Notes under the pieces: model-generated | Databases searched by the model: none | What the model was told of the DNA's origin: nothing | The model's input: the letters and a program-made list of their open reading frames with translations, nothing else | In this document: positions 57,550-64,000 of the stretch, piece by piece | How the letters are laid out: every line of letters begins with the position of its first letter | Numbering within the stretch: the stretch's first letter is position 1 | Made by a program: the position numbers and the translations under genes | Assembly (NCBI GenBank): GCA_021234155.1 | Contig: JAJEKV010000053.1 | Location: forward strand, 6,651,424-6,715,423 | Source of the DNA: Isoetes taiwanensis | Taxonomy: Eukaryota > Streptophyta > Lycopodiopsida > Isoetales > Isoetaceae | Length of the DNA: 64,000 nt | Direction of reading: 5' to 3'

Positions 57550-59107
57550 ATGAAAATCCAGTGGACCCAAATAGTTATGAAAAAAAATAGAGCAAGGGTC
57601 TTAACAATATGGATAATGGCAGCTTTGCTTTCTTTTTTCTTCAAGGATATTCCACAGAGTTCTGGAAGGATCAATGAGGAAGAACTACTGGCAGTCCCAC
57701 AGGAGAGGAAGATCTTGGAAACACTAAAATCTATGCCCAAGGGAAAAAGCCCTGGTCCAGATGGTTTACAACCAGAATTCTACCTGGAATTCTGGGATAC
57801 AATGAAAGAGGATCTGATTACCTTCTTTCAAGGGGCATGGACTGCCTCAAAGCTACATCCTGCAATTAATGCAGGGTACATCACTATGATTCCTAAGGTG
57901 GATACCCCTCAGGTTCTGAGAGATTGGAGGCCCATCACACTGACTAATACAAGCTATAAGATCCTAGCCAAAATGATGGCTAACAGGCTTAAATGTGTTT
58001 TATATAAGCTGATCAGCCCGTGTCAATCTGCATTCCTACCCCAAAGGAATATACTGGATAATTATATAGGAGCAACTGAAGGCTTGCACTGGAACAAATT
58101 GTCAGACCAACAATGCATGCTTCTGAAGCTCGACTTTTAGAGAGCATATGACACCATTGATTGGAGGTTCTTACAAAAGGCCATGGCACACCTTGGTTTC
58201 CCAGATAGCATATACAACAAAATTTGGAGTTTCAATGCTAATGCTTCATCTGGCATTATTATTAATGGTACTCCATCTAAACCTTTCCAATGCCAGAGGG
58301 GGGGTGAGGCAAGGATGCCCACTGGCCCCATACTTATTCTTGATCATTGCTGAAGTGGTCACTAGAATGGCTATTAGTTTACAGGAAAGGAAGCTAATTA
58401 ACAGCTTGAAGATGCCACAAGGGGATGAGGACTTCACAATAATGCAATATGCTGATGACACCTTTGTGTTTCTTAAGCATGGAGATAACAGTTTGCCAAA
58501 TTTCCTGGAGGCAATTGATAAATTTGGAGCTGTTGCAGGGGTTATGCTAAATAAAGCAAAAAGTGCAATAATTTGTGACACTAAGGAGACAACTATCCAA
58601 GGCATCAAAGTTTTGGATAACAAGGCAGCGACAAAGATTTTAGGGATCCCTCTTGTCCTCAACCATTCTTTACATGGACTGTGGGAACCTATAGTCTCCA
58701 AGATTAAGGAAAAACTCCGTAGGTACTCTTTATCTCTTGCTGGAAGAATTGAAATTGCTAATTCTGTGATTTGTAGTACACATGTCTTCTTCTCCTCAGT
58801 TCTGGTAGGAGATAAGGCCTCTTACAATCAAATTGAAAGGATCATCAGGAAATTCATATGGCAAGGGTCACACAAAGTGGCATGGTCAGATTTGGTCAAA
58901 CCAAGGAAAAATGGGGGGCTTGGTTGTAAGGACCTGTTCATACAAGCCTTAGCTGCAAAGATGGTGTGGAGAGCTCTATACCTTAACAGACCATCTCCTG
59001 CTCTTAAGCTCATCAGATATTGGTTGCAGTGCTCTCACCCTGTTGGGAGTGTCACTCTTAACCACTGTCTACCTGACTCAGCCTTCTTTCAGTTGACTCG
59101 AGGCCCT
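57550..59107 (+). pseudogene. L1-like LINE reverse transcriptase, interrupted by a CACTA element
   Basis: RT text is continuous across two frames: LKSMPKGKSPGPDGLQPEFY, DWRPITLTNTSYKILAKMMA, LKLDF then a TAG (58138-58140) where KAYD-type text RAYDTIDWRFLQKAM continues, RQGCPLAPYLFLIIAEV and YADDTFVFL (catalytic YADD). Then LNKAKS, ILGIP, and LVKPRKNGGLGCKDLFIQAL. A G-run near 58299 carries an extra base that shifts the frame (57550 frame to 58148 frame). Endonuclease and the N-terminal RT part are missing, so it is 5'-truncated near 57540. The coding text stops abruptly at 59107, where a CACTA terminus begins. The motif set fits the plant L1 clade, distinct from the microsatellite-tailed LINEs at 19.5 and 50 kb. 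Confidence 0.9.
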
Positions 59108-62100
59108 CACTACAAGGGATAGTCGACGTCCAACGACGTCGCGACGTCGAAGAACGACGGGTCGTCATCGAACATCGACGACATCGTCGTTCGACGACAA
59201 CGTCGTTTCGACGTCGTTCAACGACGTTTCTCAGGGCTGACGTGTCGGATTGGCCTGCGTGGCATGGTGCCGCTAAGCCGGGTAAGCGGCGCGTCATGCC
59301 ACGCGTGCACAAAACGCCGTTTAACGCCGCCGTGGATCCGACGTGGCACATCCGGCTGCGTGGCTTGCTGACATGCCAGGCTGGCACGCCACCAATGTTA
59401 CGCCATCGCCGACATGACGCCGTTGAGCGGCGACTAAAAATCGGACGTGACCCGGTCCTTCATTGGCTTGCCGACATGCCGGTCGGGCACGCCAAAGTGT
59501 CTCGCCATCGCCGACATGACGCCGTTAAACGACGCCTAGAATATCGGCGTGGCGGTTAGTTTTGCCGTGGCGGGTCGGCATCGTCCGCGCCACGCTATTG
59601 TCAGCAGAGCGCCACGTAAGCAACGTCGTTTAACGACGTCACTATTTTTTTTTTATTTTTTATTTTTTTTTTGGGGAAAAAAAAAACGCGAAAAAAAAAA
59701 AAAAAAAAAAAAAAAAATTTAATAATCGACGCCGCTTATCGCTTGGAATGCCAAAATTACCCTATGGACTAAGTTACACCGGTCGGGTTTGCAAAAACGA
59801 CACACTTACGCCCTACATTGCAGTATTCAACAGCCACCTCCTAGGCCAATTGACTACGAGTGTGTTGGACATAAGATAGTTTGGCGCTTCTTCGAGAAGG
59901 GGTGGCCTTCTGGCCACAAAACTTGGTCCCTAGGGCATTGTCGACGTTCTGTGTCCATTGGCAGAGCCGAATCACGGTTCCGGAGAGGGAAAGTTGCCCG
60001 TCCGTCGCCAGGGCCTTCGAGAGAGGACTTTTGGGGCAAGCTGCTTCCGGGTGGTTTTTAGGGTCCGTGCTCTGGCGTCAACACCCTCCCTCTACATCAA
60101 GACACGACGCAAGGTCCTAGTCAAATCTGACAAGGATAGAGCCTCCAAAATGTAAACCCTATGAGTTGCCAGGTTCTAGCAGGGTTTGCGTTTTGGGTGC
60201 CGAGTTTTGGTCTTTTGCACTTGGGACGTGGCCGATCACATGCAGTTGAAAACGCGAAGCAAGGGGAACTGACGGAATGGAGTTTGGACCTGTACTCCTC
60301 CCGTTGTAGCAGTTAGAAGTCAAGGGCCGCTTTTGCAGTAGCAAGACATTCGTAAATTCGTAATTAATGCATAGTAGGGACTTAAATTCTGATTTTTTGT
60401 CAGCTAGCTTCCTAAGTCATCGCCAACATACAGGCCAACTTTCAAAAATTTTGGATAAGGTTTAGATCAAATAGTTTGCACTAGAACGGTCCGGGCAGCC
60501 TGTTGTTGGGCAGCCGAGCTGGCACACTTGCCCAAGTCAAACAAGGCCAGGACCTTGCAAGGCCTCCTCATTAGAGGGGAGAGTCCGAACCCCAGGAGGC
60601 GAGCCCCAAAAAGCTTCCCGAGGCAGCCTTTCCTGGCAGCGCTCCGCCGGGGGGGTGTACGCTAAAGACCACACTCCCGGATCTTGGTTCCCGTATCCAA
60701 CCGTTGAATCCTTTGTTCCAGGAACCTGGTCCGAGAAGGTCCAAAAAAATCCAACATCCGTCCAGGAGAACATATCAAACCGCGAAGCGTCCTGCGGGCG
60801 ACAGTGTAGAAACCAAAGTGTTTTGTCGTTCGGACATTGCGGAGGCTCCGAAATGCCGATCCGACTTTGCCACATCGTCCGGAATGCCAAAATTACCCTA
60901 GGGACCAAGTTATACGGTCAGTTTTGCAAAAGAAAGAAACACTTACGCCCTACATTGCAGTATTCAGCAGCCACCTCCTAGGCCAATTGACTACGAGTGT
61001 GTTGCACATGAGATAGTTTGGCGCCGAGAAGGAGTGGGCTTCGGCCACAAAACTTGGTCCCTAGGGCAATGTCGACGTTCGAGTCCATTGGCGAGAGCAG
61101 ATCATGGTTAGGAGAGGGGAAGTTGCCCGTCCGTCGCCCGTGGCCCGGGGAGAGGACTTTTAGGGCAAGCCGCTTCGGGTGGTTTTAGGGTCCGTGCTCA
61201 AGGCGTCAACACCCCCTCTACGTCAAGACACGACGCAAGGTCCTAGTCAAATCTGACAAGCATAGAGCCTCCGAAACGTAAACCCTATGAGTTGACGGGA
61301 TCTAGCGGGGTTTGCGCTTTGGGTGTCTTTGAGTTTTGGTCTTTTGCACTTGGGGCGTGGCCAATCACATGCGCTTGAGAACGCGAAGCAAGGGAAACCG
61401 GCGGAATGGAGTTTGGACTGTACTCCTCCCGTTGTGGCGTTAGAAGTCAAGGGCCGCTTTTGCGTAGCAAGACATTAAGTAAATTAAGTAATTAATGCAT
61501 AGTATGGACTTAAATTCTGATTTTTTGTCAGCTAGCACATACAGGCCAACTTTCAAAAATTTTGGATAAGGTTTAGATCAAATAGTTTGCACTAGAACGG
61601 TCCAGGGCACTGTTGTTGGGCGCCGAGCTGGCACACTTGCCCAAGTCAAACAAGGCGAGGACCTTGCAAGGCCTCCTCATTAGAGGGGAGAGTCCAACCC
61701 CGTGAGGCGAGCCCCAAAAAGCTTCCCCGAGGCGACCTTTCTGGCGGCAGCTCCACCAGGGGGTGTGCGCTAAAGACCACACTCCGGATCTCGGTTCCGT
61801 ATCCGACCGTTGAATCCTATGTTCCGGGAACCTGGTCGAGAAGGTCCAAAAAATCCAACATCCGTCGGGAGAACATATCAAACCGCTGAAGCGTCCTGCG
61901 AGCGGCGATTGTAGAAACCAAAGTGTTTTGTCGTTCGGACATTGCGGAGGCTCGAAATGCCGATCCGACTTTGCTACATCGTCCGGAATGCCAAAATTAC
62001 CCTAGGGACCAAGTTACACGGTCGGTTTTGCAAAAGAAAGAAACACTTACGCCCTACATTGCGGATTCGCCAGCCCACCTCCTAGGCCAATTGACTACGA

Positions 62101-62417
62101 GTGTGTTGCACATGAGATAGTTTGCGCTTTCCGAGAAGGGGTGGGCTTCGGCCACAAAACTTGGTCCCTAGGCCAATGTCGGCGTTCTCGAGTCCATTGG
62201 CGAGAGACAGATCATGGTTAGGAGAGGGGAAGTTGCCCGTCCGTCGCCCGGGGCCGCCGGGGAGAGGACTTTTGGGGCAAGCCGCTTCCGGGTGGTTTTA
62301 GGGTCCGTGCTCTCGGCGTCAACACCCCCCTACGCCAAGACACGCCGCCAAGGTCCTAGTCAAATCGACAAGCATAGAGCCTCAAAGCGTAAACCCTATG
62401 AGTTCACGGGATCTAGC
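59108..62417 (+). mobile_element. CACTA element 5' end with internal tandem array
   Basis: Begins CACTACAAGGGATAGTCGAC at 59108, inserted in the LINE coding sequence. 59130-59640 is GC-rich with repeated ACGACGTCG / CGTCGTTTAACGACG words, the equivalent of the GCGTCGTTA words at the other edge of the window, then T- and A-rich runs (59645-59725). From 59751 the same ~1.1 kb tandem unit seen at 1-4660 appears in the same orientation. It is interrupted at 62418 by a minus-strand LINE. No transposase is present. With the 3' end at 4661-6368, it suggests one family whose interior is a tandem array. Confidence 0.8.
59751..62417 (+). repeat. ~1.1 kb tandem array, second locus
   Basis: About 2.4 units; the landmark ATGAGTTGCCAGGTTCTAGC type recurs at 60160, 61287 and 62398 (spacing about 1127 and 1111). 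The array starts mid-unit at GGAATGCCAAAATTACCC. Copies here are closer to one another than those at 1-4660. Confidence 0.9.
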
Positions 62418-64000
62418 GGGGTTTTTTTTTTTTTTTTGAAGAACTGTGTCATCAATATATTAAAAGAATGGTAATGTTACAAAGCAAGTGAGGAGGAAGG
62501 AGAGGCGCCCCAAAGAGACAGCGATACCTCGACACTCCACAACAAACTCACGAAAAAGCGCAACTCTAATCTTTGTACAAACCGACCGTCACCATCTACA
62601 ACACCCAAGAAGTCCCGCCAAATGGCAAACTTCGGCTCTACTACTCCGGGAACACCGGAAAGCTTTGAAATAGCTTGTACGAAGTCGAGGAATCGAGAGG
62701 CGCAGTCTGCTGAATCCCCGAAAGATCCACAACCGCCGCTTCAAATCAGCCACACCAACCAAAGCCACGCCACGGATGCAAGGCTTGCGCCGCAAGAGCG
62801 GCCAAGCACCGGGATACACATGAAGCAAAGAAGCTGGCGGCTAGTCAATCTCACCGAAGCGGAGCCCTAACCCAATCCCGAGGCAGCACGCAAGTGAGGG
62901 CATAAAAACCGAACAATGCTCCACGGTCTCACGATGAAGGCCACAACAAGGGCGTAGAGGGCTCACACCCGCCTAAACCGACTCACAAGGGCATTCACCC
63001 GATACGTGATTGCACCACCGCCACGAAGCACCCTAACCCGGTGGGGAAGTGAACTCCATGTCCACGTCCAAACCGAAAGTGCCATCGAGAACTGGAAGGC
63101 TGCAGAGACCACTTGCACGAAGGGGGCGGTGTGTCATGAATAGCCCGGCACCGATAAGAAGACCGCACAAAGCAAGAAGACACAACATGGGATGAACCTT
63201 CCAAACCCGCACCACCACATCATCAGGGGACTATAGGTATGTGTAGCGGAATACTCCCCCCACGTGCTCCCCGGATAGCCCGATCACGCCCCTCGAGGCA
63301 AAAGCAAGCTCGAAAGAACTCCCCACGAAGCTAGCTGACCACCCCAATACCAATCCTCCAAGGTGAGCACTGGCAGCTTCGCCTCCAAGCGAAAGGCGTC
63401 CGAAAGCATGCCACGATGGCAGACCAAGGGCAAGTCTTGCTAGGGGGTAAAGAAACCCACAAGAAAGGAGAAGAGTGGTGATAAACCGAGGCATAATCTA
63501 GCTGGAAGAGCACACGCATTACATGATCCCAAGCCCGCAACACTCACGTGAGAAAAGGGGATGCATGTGGGAAAGTAGGAGACCATACAATAGTGCCCGG
63601 GGCAACTCCACATGCACTGAGCGGCTTCCCAAACACCACACAATGGCTAAGAGATCGCAACAACGGTGCCGCACACTGGGAGAAGATGCTCCATCTGCGA
63701 GAATGCTCCAAACAAACTTGGAGACCAACACCTTACTATGCGGCGCTAAATCCGAATGGCCAAGCCCCCCATCCTCCGGTAGGAGACACTTCCACCAAGC
63801 CACTTTAATGACCGCCCCTTCATCATCCCCCCCCACACAAAATTTGAACAATCTTATCCAAAGCACGTATCTTACCCTCGGGGAGCTAGCATCGCAGATG
63901 CTATATACACATGAGTGCTACAAAGTCACCCGACTTGGCAATAGTGATCCTACACGCCATGGACAACTTGCTACCCTTCCACCAATTGAGGTGTTTCTGC
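62418..64000 (-). mobile_element. LINE, 3' portion with poly-A tail, runs off the window
   Basis: A T-run at 62418-62437 followed by GAAGAACTGTGTCATCAATA is the complement of a poly-A-tailed LINE 3' end. Minus frames carry DNA consistent with a LINE C-terminus: WWKCLLPEDGGLGHSDLAPH (63519-63866), the common GGLG motif region after the reverse transcriptase, and a Cys/His-containing zf-RVT-like stretch further down (about 62880-63000). Several frameshifts are present. The 5' part lies beyond the right edge. Confidence 0.75.

Noticed and set aside
59108-59640. CpG island or promoter
   Set aside because: The GC richness comes from repeated ACGACGTCG words next to a CACTA end; no gene follows.

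Overview
The window is nuclear DNA from a large, repeat-rich land-plant genome. The single-copy genes are plant genes with GT-AG introns: an organellar-type cysteinyl-tRNA synthetase, an ATG8-interacting protein, a plastid-type GNAT acetyltransferase, a spermidine-synthase-fold protein and an LRR-malectin receptor kinase. A decayed vWA/alpha-kinase gene and the abundance of short-intron transposase and LINE debris point to a non-seed plant such as a fern or lycophyte, but that placement is inference. There is no sign of bacterial, plastid or viral replicon sequence, no CRISPR array and no rRNA.

Layout. 1-6368 is the 3' part of a CACTA-type transposon: about four copies of a ~1.1 kb tandem unit, then a subterminal region rich in GGCGTCGTTA and a terminus ending TTGTAGTG. 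7812-9437 is a solo LTR with a 5-bp target duplication. 9.9-11.0 kb holds the GNAT gene, 14.3-15.5 kb the ATI-like gene, and 15.8-16.4 kb a PGG-domain pseudogene. 16.7-17.7 kb holds two MITE-type elements. 18.2-22.6 kb is a chain of minus-strand SINE and LINE insertions joined through microsatellite tails, one of them split by a hAT-type MITE. 23.4-27.0 kb is a five-exon transposase gene with late frameshifts, followed by partial duplicates and two unrecognised coding remnants (27.5-29.4 kb).

31.86-35.28 kb is the nine-exon cysteinyl-tRNA synthetase. 40.18-41.37 kb is the spermidine-synthase-like gene with a decayed tandem copy at 42.4-43.0 kb. 43.5-46.3 kb is the receptor kinase. 46.8-48.55 kb is a 1.77 kb fold-back element. 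50.0-51.2 kb is another LINE fragment. 54.7-56.0 kb is the alpha-kinase pseudogene. 56.3-56.7 kb is a second CACTA terminus. 57.5-59.1 kb is an L1-like LINE interrupted at 59108 by the 5' end of a CACTA element that carries the same 1.1 kb tandem unit as the left edge. That array is in turn cut at 62418 by a minus-strand LINE running off the right edge.

How things fit together. The cellular genes are unrelated housekeeping, autophagy and signalling genes rather than a pathway. The coherent story is the mobile DNA. The SINEs share a 3' end with the microsatellite-tailed LINEs, which suggests a SINE/LINE partnership. The two window edges appear to expose opposite halves of related CACTA elements with internal tandem arrays. 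All coordinates for exons were read by hand from splice motifs; the cysteinyl-tRNA synthetase, ATI-like and receptor-kinase models each sum to a whole number of codons.
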